The translations under genes and the position numbers were made by a program. Shown one piece after another: positions 1 through 8,502 of a stretch of 64,000 bases of DNA (the stretch's first letter is position 1; each line of letters begins with the position of its first letter). Location of the stretch: positions 124,001-188,000 of the forward strand of contig JARFVT010000012.1 in the NCBI GenBank assembly GCA_036677425.1, read 5' to 3'. This DNA is from JARFVT01 sp036677425 (lineage in GTDB: Bacteria; Pseudomonadota; Alphaproteobacteria; UBA8366; Aestuariispiraceae). The notes beneath the pieces were generated by a model. It ran no database searches, was not told the DNA's origin, and saw nothing but the letters and a program-made list of their open reading frames with translations.

Positions 1-1122
1 ATTAAGCACGACAATATTACGCAATATATTTTGCAATTCACGAACATTGCCAGGCCAATCATAGTTTTTAAAAATTGCTTCCACATCTCTAGAAAAGCTA
101 TGAAATGCCTTTTTTTCTTCAAAAGAATATTTTTTGATTAACTTTTTAGCAATCTCTAATACATCATTACCTCTTTTACTTAACGAAGGCATTGTGATTG
201 GAATAACATGCAATCGGTAATATAAATCTTCACGAAAATCACCATTTTCAACTGCGGCTTGTATATCTTTATTGGTGGCACAAACATATCTTATATCGAC
301 TTTTTCTATCTTTGTGCCGCCTAATTTTTGAAAAGAGCCACTTTGGATAAAACGTAACAACTTAGTTTGCAATTCCAATGGCATTCCGCCAATTTCATCT
401 AAAAATAATGTCCCGCCATCGGCTAATGTGGCGGCACCATCACGGTCAGAAATTGCATTGGTATAGGCACCTTTAACATGACCAAATATTTCTGATTCCA
501 TTAGATGCAATGGAATCGCACTACAATTAATGGCAATGAAAGGTTGTTTTGCCCTTGGGCTTTGGCGGTGAATAGCCTCCGCACATAATTCCTTGCCCGT
601 GCCAGATTCACCCGTGATAAAAACCGTTGCCTTCGATGTAGCCGCAGCATCAATGATGCGATATACGGCCTGCATAGCAAGCGAGCTGCCTATAAAATCA
701 TGATATTCTTGTCTTGCCCCAGCCTTAATTGTTTCAACAATTTGTGATAATTCTTGATGTTCCAACGCATTTCTTATGGTGGTAATAAGACAATTGGCAT
801 TAAATGGCTTTACGATAAAATCATATGCACCGCCGCGCACTGCCTCTACCGCTGTGCTGATTGAATCATGGGCTGTTATTATCACGACGCTGCTGGGTAT
901 TTTTTTTTGTTTGATAAAATGCAAAATATCCAGGCCGTTCATATCGGGTAGATTTATATCCAACATTACAACAGCGGGTGTATTTTTTGCTAATTCCGCC
1001 AAAGCCTCTTTACCCGTTTCGACACTAATTACCTCAACATTTTCTTTTACAAGATATTGTTCATATAATCTAGCAAGTGAAACTGTATCTTCTATCAATA
1101 GTATTTTTGATTTATCCGACAT
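1..1122 (-). CDS. sigma-54-dependent response regulator, NtrC/LuxO type (partial, 3' end off window)
   Basis: An enhancer-binding activator that would remodel RNA polymerase-sigma54 after phosphorylation by a partner kinase. The gene starts with ATG at 1122 and runs off the left edge after 374 codons. An N-terminal receiver domain (about 5-120) has the acidic pair ED at 11-12, phospho-acceptor D55 in VVMLDINLPD, and the conserved K in FIVKPF. An AAA+ domain follows, with Walker A GESGTGKE at 171-178 and Walker B GGTLFLDEIG at 236-245. The sigma54-contacting loop reads GAYTNA (residues 218-223, bases 454-471) instead of GAFTGA, which may impair sigma54 contact. The Fis-type DNA-binding domain would lie beyond the window. 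No partner kinase is adjacent. The family call is secure; the specific regulon is unknown. Confidence 0.93.
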   Translation of the reverse strand, partial: MSDKSKILLIEDTVSLARLYEQYLVKENVEVISVETGKEALAELAKNTPAVVMLDINLPDMNGLDILHFIKQKKIPSSVVIITAHDSISTAVEAVRGGAYDFIVKPFNANCLITTIRNALEHQELSQIVETIKAGARQEYHDFIGSSLAMQAVYRIIDAAATSKATVFITGESGTGKELCAEAIHRQSPRAKQPFIAINCSAIPLHLMESEIFGHVKGAYTNAISDRDGAATLADGGTLFLDEIGGMPLELQTKLLRFIQSGSFQKLGGTKIEKVDIRYVCATNKDIQAAVENGDFREDLYYRLHVIPITMPSLSKRGNDVLEIAKKLIKKYSFEEKKAFHSFSRDVEAIFKNYDWPGNVRELQNILRNIVVLN

Positions 1123-1210
1123 GTTAATTTAATAGTTGCATTATTGTAAAATATTTAAAATAAAAAGTTATTATGCCTAATTATAAATATAAGCTTGTTG
1201 GTAATATAAA

Positions 1211-1240
1211 AACACCCGGAATTGAAATCCGGGTATTTTT
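1211..1240. terminator. bidirectional rho-independent terminator
   Basis: The arms ACCCGGA (1214-1220) and TCCGGGT (1228-1234) enclose a 7-base loop. A T-run follows on the plus strand and an A-run precedes it, so it has a U-tract in either direction. It most naturally ends the Bax-inhibitor transcript on the minus strand, before the response regulator gene. Confidence 0.8.
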
Positions 1241-1261
1241 ATGATTTGATTAAAATAAATT

Positions 1262-2005
1262 TTAATCGCTACGCATGATGCCAATAATATTTAATATATG
1301 TATAAACATTATAACAAAGCTTCCGTATAGCTGGAAAGCGCCAAAAATTGCCATCCGCCCAATCACATGGGCATCGCCCGCAGCCTGATAATACATACTT
1401 TTAATTTTTTGTGTTTCCCATGCTGTCATTCCTGCAAAAAGCAATACGGCAACCACCGATGTTATCATTGAAAAACCAGTGCTTTTTATAAAAAACACAT
1501 TAACAAACATAGCAATTAATAGGCCAATGCTTGCCATTACAAAAAATCTACCAAGAGCAGATAAATCTTTTTTTGTAACATAACCAAAAATACTTGAGCC
1601 TGCAAACATACCCGCAGTTATAAAAAAGGCACGTGCAACATCCATTGTGCCAGATGTCGTTTGCAAGAAATATGCAACCATTGGCGATATCATAACGCCC
1701 CAAAGTGCCGCATATATCCAAAAGAATGCTTGCGCTGCCATTGTGCTTTTCATAGTCATGATTTTGCCAGATAAAAATCCCATACCGATAACAGCAGCAA
1801 ATAGCACCCATTTAGCCATGCCTGTTGCCAAGCTAATCATTAAATTAGGGTTAGCCGCCATAAGCAATACTATAATACCAGTGAAAGCAACACCAAGCGA
1901 CATATAGTTATATACCCGAAGCATATAGCTGCGTTGCCCAGCGTCAATATCAGCACGGTTGCCTGCTTGACTGCTAAGCGTTGAATTTCTTAAATCTAAA
2001 GCCAT
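1262..2005 (-). CDS. Bax inhibitor-1 / YccA family membrane protein
   Basis: An integral inner-membrane protein of the BI-1/TMBIM family. Bacterial members have been linked to calcium leak and to interaction with the FtsH protease, but no substrate can be read from the sequence. About seven hydrophobic segments span nearly the whole protein after a short polar N-terminus. I chose the ATG at 2005 (247 residues), which has AAGGA about 10 bases upstream and gives the usual N-terminus MALDLRNST followed by RSYMLRVYNYM. An in-frame ATG at 2056 would add 17 unrelated residues and looks spurious. The gene is monocistronic, with a strong terminator at 1211-1240. The family is certain; the physiological role is not. 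Confidence 0.92.
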   Translation of the reverse strand: MALDLRNSTLSSQAGNRADIDAGQRSYMLRVYNYMSLGVAFTGIIVLLMAANPNLMISLATGMAKWVLFAAVIGMGFLSGKIMTMKSTMAAQAFFWIYAALWGVMISPMVAYFLQTTSGTMDVARAFFITAGMFAGSSIFGYVTKKDLSALGRFFVMASIGLLIAMFVNVFFIKSTGFSMITSVVAVLLFAGMTAWETQKIKSMYYQAAGDAHVIGRMAIFGAFQLYGSFVIMFIHILNIIGIMRSD

Positions 2006-2332
2006 TTCTAATTTCCTTACATATTTATATAACTGATCGGTGCAATAATTGCCCATTATTATATTTAGGTATAATCAACATAGATAGTGATAATTGATAA
2101 TTGATAATTGATAATCAAAATGCATATATTCAATATATTGGTATAATATATGAAAATACAATATTATCCAAACAATTAAAGGTGCTATTTTTAATTAAAA
2201 TATTAACATTTACTTTACCAATTTAGATTTATCTTGAGATAATAAAAGTAATTTGGCTAATTATAATCATAATTTCTGTTTTATTTAAAATATTAACATA
2301 ATATAATATGTTGCTAATCATAGGAAAATACG
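2006..2332. other. intergenic region, divergent promoters
   Basis: A 327-base AT-rich gap between the divergent Bax-inhibitor and FIST genes. Apart from the 7-base tandem repeat at 2089-2115 and AT-rich stretches that could hold promoters, I see no gene or structured RNA. Confidence 0.5.
2089..2115. repeat. short tandem repeat, unit GATAATT
   Basis: Nearly four copies of the 7-base unit GATAATT lie between the divergent Bax-inhibitor and FIST genes. Copy number could vary by slippage and shift promoter spacing for either gene; that is inference only. Confidence 0.8.
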
Positions 2333-3466
2333 ATGTCGTGTGATCAATTACCGGCAATGTCATTAATTGCCCGCGCCGACACATGGCAAGAAGCCATAGG
2401 GCAAATTCTAAAAAGCCTTGGCAAAGTTGAGGCAGTATATTCATTAGGTTTAATTTATATTAGCCGTCAATTCATTCAAAATATTAGCGATATAGAAATA
2501 TTATTGCGGCAAACAACGGGCGTTAAAAATTGGGTTGGTGCCGTTGGTTTTGGCGTTTGCGGCACTAATATAGAATATCATGATAATGGTGCAATTTCTA
2601 TTTTATTATTACCATTTGACAAGTCGTCATATCATATATTTCGTGATATAAGCGATGATATTAATTTGGCAAATTACAAAATGAAGCCATGGCTTAAGAA
2701 AAGTAGAGTTCCTATAATATTAGCCCATATTGACCCAATAAATTCCTCAATAACAAAACTTATCGGCCATATGTCAAAGATTACAAATGGCTATTTAATT
2801 GGTGGAATTTGTGCCGCACAAGGCCGTAAAAGCCAATTAGCCGCGGGGACAACAGGCTGGGGATTAAGTGGTGTTATGTTTGATAGTGCAAAAATTAATA
2901 GCCAAATATCAATGTTTCAACATTGCAATCCCATTAGTGCGCCGCATATGGTAACAACAAATATTGATAATGTTATCATTGAATTAGATAATCAACCTGC
3001 GCTTAATATTTTCAAGCATGATATTGGAGAATTACTAGCAAGAAATTTAGAAAATACCACAGGATATATTTTTGCCGCTATCCCTATTCCAGCCTCAACA
3101 TCTAATGATTATATGATTCGCGATATTATTGGAATTGACCAAGAAAATAATGCATTGGCAATCGCCAATTACCCGCCAGATAACAAAAATTTGATATTCT
3201 GCCGTAAAGATCATGACCAAGCGATTGAAAATTTATATACCATGCTAAATAATTTAAAAGCCCGTATTGGTATAAAAACTATTCGGGCTGGTATTTATAT
3301 ATCTTCTACCAGATCAAATTTTGAGCAACCGGCAGCATATAAAAGCGAGACACAAATGATCACTGAAATTCTTGGTGAATTCCCGATGACCGGTTTTTTT
3401 ACCAATGGCGAAATATACCATGATCGCATCTATAACCATACGGGAATATTAACTTTATTCGTTTGA
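2333..3466 (+). CDS. FIST-domain (FIST_N + FIST_C) sensory protein
   Basis: A 377-residue soluble protein with the FIST_N domain (roughly 35-235) followed by FIST_C (roughly 240-365). FIST domains are thought to bind small ligands and often occur alone or fused to signalling domains. Supporting features are the conserved NWVGAVGFGVCG stretch near residue 65, the LIGGICAAQGR segment in the middle and the FPMTGFFTNGEI motif near the C-terminus, typical of FIST_C (the F-x-x-x-GEI signature). The ATG at 2333 has AGGAAAA about 7 bases upstream. No signalling partner is fused or adjacent, since the next gene is a DUF1491 protein, so the ligand and output are unknown. Confidence 0.88.
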   Translation: MSCDQLPAMSLIARADTWQEAIGQILKSLGKVEAVYSLGLIYISRQFIQNISDIEILLRQTTGVKNWVGAVGFGVCGTNIEYHDNGAISILLLPFDKSSYHIFRDISDDINLANYKMKPWLKKSRVPIILAHIDPINSSITKLIGHMSKITNGYLIGGICAAQGRKSQLAAGTTGWGLSGVMFDSAKINSQISMFQHCNPISAPHMVTTNIDNVIIELDNQPALNIFKHDIGELLARNLENTTGYIFAAIPIPASTSNDYMIRDIIGIDQENNALAIANYPPDNKNLIFCRKDHDQAIENLYTMLNNLKARIGIKTIRAGIYISSTRSNFEQPAAYKSETQMITEILGEFPMTGFFTNGEIYHDRIYNHTGILTLFV

Positions 3467-3514
3467 TATGATAGTTTAATATAAATTATCAAATAATATA
3501 TTAAGGCGAATGAT

Positions 3515-3850
3515 TTGACCTTCGATGCGCTACCAATCCATTTATTAATAACGGCAAAAATTCGCCAGCTTAATCAACAAGGCCTATATTGTTATATCCT
3601 ACAAAAAGGTGAGAAAAATTCAGGCAGCCTATTGGTTAAAATAAATATGCTCGATGGGAATGGCTGTTTATACAGCCAAATACGCGATATTAATGGTAAT
3701 TTAACATGGATGGATATTTTAAAACAAAAAATATCACCTGAACAAGATATTGATAAATATATCGAACGAATGAAAACTATTGATCCAGATATATGGATTA
3801 TCGAGGTCGAAAATAAATCGGGACTTAACCCATTTGATGAAAAGACATAA
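3515..3850 (+). CDS. DUF1491 family protein
   Basis: A small (111-residue) cytoplasmic protein of a family found almost only in Alphaproteobacteria, with no known function. The family pattern is present: an N-terminal helix (LITAKIRQLNQQGLYCYILQKG), a beta-rich middle, and the C-terminal IERMKTIDPDIWIIEVEN segment. I accept the TTG start at 3515. It has AAGGCGA about 8 bases upstream, and the nearby ATG in another frame stops after two codons. It lies 48 bases after the FIST gene and 22 before arfB, probably in the same transcript. Confidence 0.82.
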   Translation: MTFDALPIHLLITAKIRQLNQQGLYCYILQKGEKNSGSLLVKINMLDGNGCLYSQIRDINGNLTWMDILKQKISPEQDIDKYIERMKTIDPDIWIIEVENKSGLNPFDEKT

Positions 3851-3872
3851 TATATAATTACGGTAGAATTAA

Positions 3873-4298
3873 ATGCTGCAAATAATCGATAATATCATCA
3901 TTGAAGAAGATGAATTAAGCGAAAAATTTATCCGCTCCCCTGGTGCAGGTGGGCAACATGTGAACACCAGCTCAAATAATGTGCAGTTACGCTTTAATGC
4001 CAAAGCTTGCCCAAAAATTTCTGAGGCTATTTATAATCGGTTATGCAAAATCGCCAACCATCTTATGACACAAAATGGCGAGATAATTATCACCGTTCAT
4101 AGCCATCGCTCGCTGCAACGCAATCGGGTAGAGGCAAGGGAGAGGTTGGTTGAATTAATAAAAAAAGCCGCCATTCAACCAAAATATCGTCGCCCAACAA
4201 AACCTAGTAAATCGGCAAAATCAAAAAGAACTGACAAGAAAAAACAACGCGGTGCGGTCAAAAAGACCCGTGGTAGGGTTAATAAATCTGATTATTGA
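3873..4298 (+). CDS. arfB: alternative ribosome-rescue factor ArfB (peptidyl-tRNA hydrolase, ICT1 family)
   Basis: Releases stalled ribosomes on truncated messages by hydrolysing peptidyl-tRNA in the peptidyl-transferase centre. The 141-residue length fits ArfB rather than a full release factor. The catalytic GGQ loop is intact in RSPGAGGQHVNTSS (about residues 22-35). A long lysine/arginine-rich tail (about 105-141, with RRPTKPSKSAKSKRTDKKKQR) matches the C-terminal extension that enters the empty mRNA channel. Last gene of a probable three-gene plus-strand run. It is followed by a structured intergenic element at 4299-4508. Confidence 0.95.
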   Translation: MLQIIDNIIIEEDELSEKFIRSPGAGGQHVNTSSNNVQLRFNAKACPKISEAIYNRLCKIANHLMTQNGEIIITVHSHRSLQRNRVEARERLVELIKKAAIQPKYRRPTKPSKSAKSKRTDKKKQRGAVKKTRGRVNKSDY

Positions 4299-4508
4299 GT
4301 AAATATAAAACTAAGCAAACACGTCGTCGTGGATAAAGCCACTCGGGATTTGATTTCTTTTTATATTTACGCCTAACGGCGGCGGGCAGTCGCCCTTACA
4401 ATCACTTCGTGATTGGTGGTAATTACTATATAGTTTGTGTTTGTAACGAGCATTTTTAAATGCGAGAGCGAACAAGTGTGAGCACGCGAAGCGCAGCTTA
4501 GTGCAACG
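4299..4508. repeat. structured intergenic element with multiple hairpins
   Basis: A 210-base gap between the convergent arfB and mlaF genes, visibly richer in G+C than its surroundings. A long-range inverted repeat has 12-bp perfect arms (4299-4310 and 4359-4370). Local hairpins are GGGC-AGTC-GCCC (4384-4395), AATCAC-TTC-GTGATT (4400-4414) and GCATTT-TT-AAATGC (4450-4463). The last 32 bases recur at 48883-48914. No open reading frame is present. It could be a small mobile repeat (MITE/REP-like) or a non-coding RNA; the sequence alone does not decide. Confidence 0.55.
4477..4508 (+). repeat. dispersed 32-bp repeat, copy A
   Basis: Matches 48883-48914 at 29 of 32 positions. The shared core is AGCTTAGTGCAACG, preceded by CACGC. 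Both copies lie just beyond the 3' end of a minus-strand gene (mlaF here, the ferric permease at the other site), in the same orientation. Confidence 0.8.
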
Positions 4509-4522
4509 ATAAAAAACCCTTA

Positions 4523-5299
4523 TTAAATTGGCCCATCTGACAGACCATTGATAAATTGATGGACATAATCATTGCCCGATCTATCCAACATATCTGTGCT
4601 GCCACTCCAAATATTTTTACCGTTATATAACATTGTTATCTTGTCGGATATGCGTCTGGCACTTTTCATATCATGGGTGATAGAAAGTCCAGTAACGCAT
4701 GGATTGCGGACACATTTAATGATTAAGTCATCGATTACATGCCCCATTATTGGATCAAGGCCTGTGGTTGGTTCGTCAAAAAATAAAATTTCAGGGTTAC
4801 CCGTAATGGCCCGCGCTAAGCCTACACGCTTACGCATACCGCTTGATAATTCGGCGGGGTTTAAATCACAAATATCCGCGCCAAGCCCAACTTCGGCCAT
4901 TTTTTCAACCGCAAGATCACGAGCTTTTATTGGCGACATAATTTTACCTTGTATCAGGCTAAAGGCAACATTTTCCCATATGGTCATAGAATCAAATAAT
5001 GCCGCATGTTGAAATAACATGCCAATTTTAGCATTAATTCTTGCCCGATCACTTTCGCCCATTTTAGTAATATCTTCGCCATCAATTTCAATACTGCCAC
5101 TATCTGGCTGCAATAATGATAACATGCATTTTAACAAAACCGATTTACCCGAACCAGAACCACCAATTATAACCATCGATTCACCCGGCCAAATATCAAG
5201 ACTAAAACCATCTAAAACTATTTTATCACCAAATTTTTTATAAATATCGCGCATTCTTATCTTTGGTATGGCATTATTACTGATTGCATTTAGCATCAT
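4523..5299 (-). CDS. mlaF: phospholipid-transport ABC ATPase MlaF
   Basis: Cytoplasmic ATPase of the MlaFEDB-type complex that moves glycerophospholipids between inner membrane and periplasm and so maintains outer-membrane asymmetry. Walker A GGSGSGKS lies at 46-53, the Q-loop in GMLFQHAALFDSMTIWENVAF, Walker B at ILFFDEPTTGLDP and the switch His in LSITHDM. The ABC signature reads LSSGM rather than the usual LSGGM of this family, a mild change. It follows mlaE by 25 bases and alr by one more gene, giving an alr-mlaE-mlaF run on the minus strand. No mlaD, mlaC or mlaB is in the window. The 258-residue length is normal. Confidence 0.92.
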   Translation of the reverse strand: MMLNAISNNAIPKIRMRDIYKKFGDKIVLDGFSLDIWPGESMVIIGGSGSGKSVLLKCMLSLLQPDSGSIEIDGEDITKMGESDRARINAKIGMLFQHAALFDSMTIWENVAFSLIQGKIMSPIKARDLAVEKMAEVGLGADICDLNPAELSSGMRKRVGLARAITGNPEILFFDEPTTGLDPIMGHVIDDLIIKCVRNPCVTGLSITHDMKSARRISDKITMLYNGKNIWSGSTDMLDRSGNDYVHQFINGLSDGPI

Positions 5300-5324
5300 G
5301 GTTAAATTCTCAATAGTTAAATTA

Positions 5325-6098
5325 TTATAAGGAGAAAAACATTTCAGTTATTAAATAATTTGAAATTAAAATTAAAATTGACGATGATACCACTGCATTT
5401 GTTGTCGCACTGCCAACCCCTTGTGCGCCGCCTTTGGAATAATAGCCATGATAACATCCCATTAAGGTAACAATAAAACCGAATGCCGCCGCCTTGGTAA
5501 GACCAGAAACTACATCCATGACCTCCAAATAATCAATGGTATTTTGTAAATATGTTGCATGGTTAAAGCCCAATTTATAAACCCCAACGATATAGCCGCC
5601 AAATACCCCGATAATATCTCCCACTAAAACTAATAATGGCATCATGGTAATGCCCGCGATCAAACGCGGCGCGATTAGATATTTATATGGGTTTGTCGAT
5701 AGGGTTTGAAGCGCATCAATTTGTTCGGTAACCCGCATTGTCCCTAATTCCGCAGCAATCGCCGCGCCGACACGCCCCGCAATCATAAGCCCTGCTAAAA
5801 CCGGCCCTAATTCACGGGTGATCGATAAAACTACCACATTTGGAATGACGCTTTCCGCAGAAAATCTAGCAAAACCAGTATAGCTTTGTAAGGCCAAAAC
5901 CATACCCGCAAATAATGTCGTTAAGCCAACAACTGGCAATGAATAATAACCAATATCGATCATTTGTTTTAATATCAAACGGAAATAAAATGGCCGGCGC
6001 AAACCATGGCTTACGCCTAAATAGGCAAATTGCATTAATTTGCCTAGAGATTCTAAAAAATTAATTATCGCCGCACCAATGGGTTGAAACGGATTCAT
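5325..6098 (-). CDS. mlaE: phospholipid-transport permease MlaE
   Basis: Inner-membrane permease of the Mla system. The protein has 257 residues with about five or six hydrophobic segments and the family hallmarks: an N-terminal amphipathic region, LPVVGLTTLFAGMVLALQSY, the RELGPVLAGLMIAGRVGAAIAAELGTMRVTEQIDAL block (the conserved EQIDAL loop contacts the ATPase), and a C-terminal GCYHGYYSKGGAQGVG segment. The ATG at 6098 is preceded by AAGGATGATTTA, a good ribosome-binding site. It lies 23 bases downstream of alr and 25 upstream of mlaF, so the three are probably cotranscribed. Confidence 0.94.
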   Translation of the reverse strand: MNPFQPIGAAIINFLESLGKLMQFAYLGVSHGLRRPFYFRLILKQMIDIGYYSLPVVGLTTLFAGMVLALQSYTGFARFSAESVIPNVVVLSITRELGPVLAGLMIAGRVGAAIAAELGTMRVTEQIDALQTLSTNPYKYLIAPRLIAGITMMPLLVLVGDIIGVFGGYIVGVYKLGFNHATYLQNTIDYLEVMDVVSGLTKAAAFGFIVTLMGCYHGYYSKGGAQGVGSATTNAVVSSSILILISNYLITEMFFSL

Positions 6099-6121
6099 TA
6101 AATCATCCTTTTTATTTTAAT

Positions 6122-7237
6122 TTATTGATTAATATAATGGCGTTTATAGCGACTGCCAAGGCTTGTTAATATATCATAAGAAATAGTTCCCGCCGCGGCT
6201 GCCAATTGATCAATATTATTATTTTTGCCGATTAGATCAACCATTGTACCAATATTTATATTTGCAACATCAGTAATATCAAGAGTTATCAAATCCATTG
6301 ATACCCGCCCTAATAACGGTATTTTATTGCCATTATGATAGGCCGCTGCATCGGTATTAACTGCGCGTGGATAACCATCGGCATAACCAATTGCAATGGT
6401 CGCAAGTTTGGTTTTTTTATGGGCGATATTACTGCCACCATAGCCAACTGATATGGCATTATCAATTTCACGAATTTGTAAAATTTTTGATTGTAATTTA
6501 ACCACTTGGCGCATTGGATTAATGTCAATTTTATTGGGCGCGCCACCAAATAATGCCACACCACATCGAACCATATCAAAATGCCAAGCGCTCCCCAAAA
6601 ATACCGCGCTAGATGCAGCCAGCATCGCCGTTGCATCTGGATATTGTTTGACCAGCAATTTAAACTGATCTAACTGCGCCATATTCATATCATGCGATGG
6701 ATCGTCAGCACATGCCATATGACTGATTAAATATTTAAAATTAAAGCCATCTAATCTTGATGGTTGTGATTGTAATATATCGGCCTCTCGCGGTGGCAAC
6801 CCTAAACGTGCCATGCCAGTATCAAAATGGATGCTGGCTGATAATTCCCTGTTATTATTAGCTAAATTATATTTGGAAAATCCTTGCCAAGTTAAAATCT
6901 GGCCTAAATCATTTAATGTTGGTAATAGATTATAATATTTATAAATATCTGCCTCATTGACACCAAGGCCATTTAATACCCCAATTTCAATTTCTGGAAA
7001 AACCTCTCGTATGGTGATTGCCTCATCAAGATGAGCAGTAAAAAAAACATTACATCCTGCCTTGATTAAGCTTTTACAAACAGGTATAGCGCCTAAACCA
7101 TAGCCATCAGCTTTAACAACTGCGCTAACAATTTTTTTGGTTTTCGCCTGTAATATTTTATAATTTAACCCAATTGCATTTAAATCAATGCTTAATAGGC
7201 TACTGCCATATTTTACGCCTTGGTTAAAATCAATCAA
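6122..7237 (-). CDS. alr: alanine racemase
   Basis: PLP enzyme interconverting L- and D-alanine to supply D-Ala for peptidoglycan. The PLP-binding lysine sits in AVVKADGYGLGA (K42). The second catalytic residue, Tyr, is in SVGYGGSN (about residue 265). The GYADGYPR motif follows, and the C-terminal part has VSMDLITLD. At 371 residues the length is normal. It is first in a probable alr-mlaE-mlaF operon. The start at 7237 is kept; a downstream Met does not fit because SSLLSIDLNAI, the usual first beta-strand, begins at residue 12. Confidence 0.95.
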   Translation of the reverse strand: MIDFNQGVKYGSSLLSIDLNAIGLNYKILQAKTKKIVSAVVKADGYGLGAIPVCKSLIKAGCNVFFTAHLDEAITIREVFPEIEIGVLNGLGVNEADIYKYYNLLPTLNDLGQILTWQGFSKYNLANNNRELSASIHFDTGMARLGLPPREADILQSQPSRLDGFNFKYLISHMACADDPSHDMNMAQLDQFKLLVKQYPDATAMLAASSAVFLGSAWHFDMVRCGVALFGGAPNKIDINPMRQVVKLQSKILQIREIDNAISVGYGGSNIAHKKTKLATIAIGYADGYPRAVNTDAAAYHNGNKIPLLGRVSMDLITLDITDVANINIGTMVDLIGKNNNIDQLAAAAGTISYDILTSLGSRYKRHYINQ

Positions 7238-7340
7238 AATACATCTTCTATAAAATTATTAACATAATATAAAATATATGATAATCAAAATATAATGTAA
7301 AAATAATATTTATATAAATTTTTCTTACGCTAGGCGAATA

Positions 7341-8228
7341 TCACACATTATCAAGCAATAGATCCTTCATATTATCCACATTACAAATTAATGTTTTCTT
7401 TAATTTATCCATGGCACGACATTCTAATTGCCTCACGCGCTCTTTGCTTATGCCCAATAATTTACCTAACTCTTCAAGGCTAGCACCATTTTCAACCATC
7501 CGGCGTTTTTGTATTATTATTTGTTCACGCTCGTTTAATTTGCATATGGCTTCGCCTAGCCATTTTGAACATTTATTGGAATCTATTCTTTTTTCAACCA
7601 CCATATCTGGCGTTGGTCGTTCATCGGAAATAAAATCTTGGAAATTAGATTTAAAATCATCAGAGATAGTGATTTGCAAAGATTGATCACCAGTACCAAT
7701 GCGCCCTTCCATGACCTCTACATCGCGCAAAGGCACATGCAATTGTTCGGCCACATCTTTACGCCCCTTATCAGTCATTGCCCCACTTGGCGCATCATTA
7801 ATTTTAACCCGCAAGCGGCGTAAGTTAAAAAACAATGTTTTTTGCGCCGCCGTTGTACCAATCCGAACAATTGACCAATTACGCAAGACATAATCCTGCA
7901 TCGAAGACCTGATCCACCAATTTGCATATGTAGAAAAACGTATATCACGCGATGGATCAAATCTTGCTGCCGCCTGCATTAAACCAACATTTCCTTCCTG
8001 CATCAAATCGCCAATAGGCAAACCATAGTTTTTGAATTTACCTGCATTTGTTATAACCAGCCGAGTGTAAGCACAAATTAATTTATGCAAAGCCTTTTCA
8101 TCATTATTTTCTTTCCAGCGTATTGCCAATTCTTTTTCAACATCACGATTTAACAAAGGCTCTTTCATAGAGCTTCGAATATATCGCATATTTGCGCGCC
8201 TTGTATCTTGATCATCAATATTTAACAT
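7341..8228 (-). CDS. rpoH: heat-shock sigma factor RpoH (sigma-32)
   Basis: Directs RNA polymerase to heat-shock promoters. The 295-residue protein has region 2 with DLMQEGNVGLMQAAARFDPSRDIRFSTYANWWIR (74-107), the RpoH box QKTLFFNLRR at 129-138 that separates sigma-32 from other sigma-70 relatives, and a region 4 helix-turn-helix (LEELGKLLGISKERVRQLE, about 255-273). The start codon at 8228 is directly preceded by a hairpin that pairs the Shine-Dalgarno sequence (8229-8249), with a second hairpin above it. Alphaproteobacteria often carry several rpoH genes; only one is here. hspQ and groESL, typical RpoH targets, lie nearby. Confidence 0.95.
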   Translation of the reverse strand: MLNIDDQDTRRANMRYIRSSMKEPLLNRDVEKELAIRWKENNDEKALHKLICAYTRLVITNAGKFKNYGLPIGDLMQEGNVGLMQAAARFDPSRDIRFSTYANWWIRSSMQDYVLRNWSIVRIGTTAAQKTLFFNLRRLRVKINDAPSGAMTDKGRKDVAEQLHVPLRDVEVMEGRIGTGDQSLQITISDDFKSNFQDFISDERPTPDMVVEKRIDSNKCSKWLGEAICKLNEREQIIIQKRRMVENGASLEELGKLLGISKERVRQLECRAMDKLKKTLICNVDNMKDLLLDNV

Positions 8229-8280
8229 ATCACACCTTTAGGTTGTGATAGCATCATTTAAATATATATTCAAATGATGC
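8229..8280 (-). promoter_or_regulatory. rpoH leader: two tandem hairpins, the proximal one sequestering the ribosome-binding site (candidate RNA thermometer)
   Basis: Reading toward rpoH, a distal hairpin has perfect 9-bp arms GCATCATTT and AAATGATGC with a 12-base AU-rich loop (8251-8280). One base later comes a proximal hairpin (8229-8249) with arms ATCACA-A-CC and GG-TGTGAT around a UAAA loop. It ends exactly at the AUG. The Shine-Dalgarno AAGG lies in its loop and 3' arm, with the two G residues paired to CC. A stem of only 8 bp with one bulged A is weak enough to melt with heat, as in ROSE or fourU thermometers. This is inferred from complementarity only. Confidence 0.55.
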
Positions 8281-8502
8281 CATAGTTGGTGAACTGATCT
8301 TTGCTTTATTTTATGGTTTCTTTTTAATTTAAAAGATCACATCTATACGGGATTATTCTAGTTCTATATATATCCAATTGCAATATTTTTACATAAAATT
8401 GTGTGAAATCATACAATTAAACTATTATATGTGTGGTTTATATTGCAAATATATATAATGTATTTATGTATAATTAAATATATTACATAAAATAACCGTA
8501 TA

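Noticed and set aside
776..1132. Plus-strand 118-codon open frame
   Set aside because: It lies opposite the receiver domain of the minus-strand response regulator, which has a coherent family sequence. The plus frame has no recognisable domain.
2006..2056. 17-residue upstream extension of the Bax-inhibitor protein
   Set aside because: The added residues are not family-like and the ATG at 2005 has the better ribosome-binding site.
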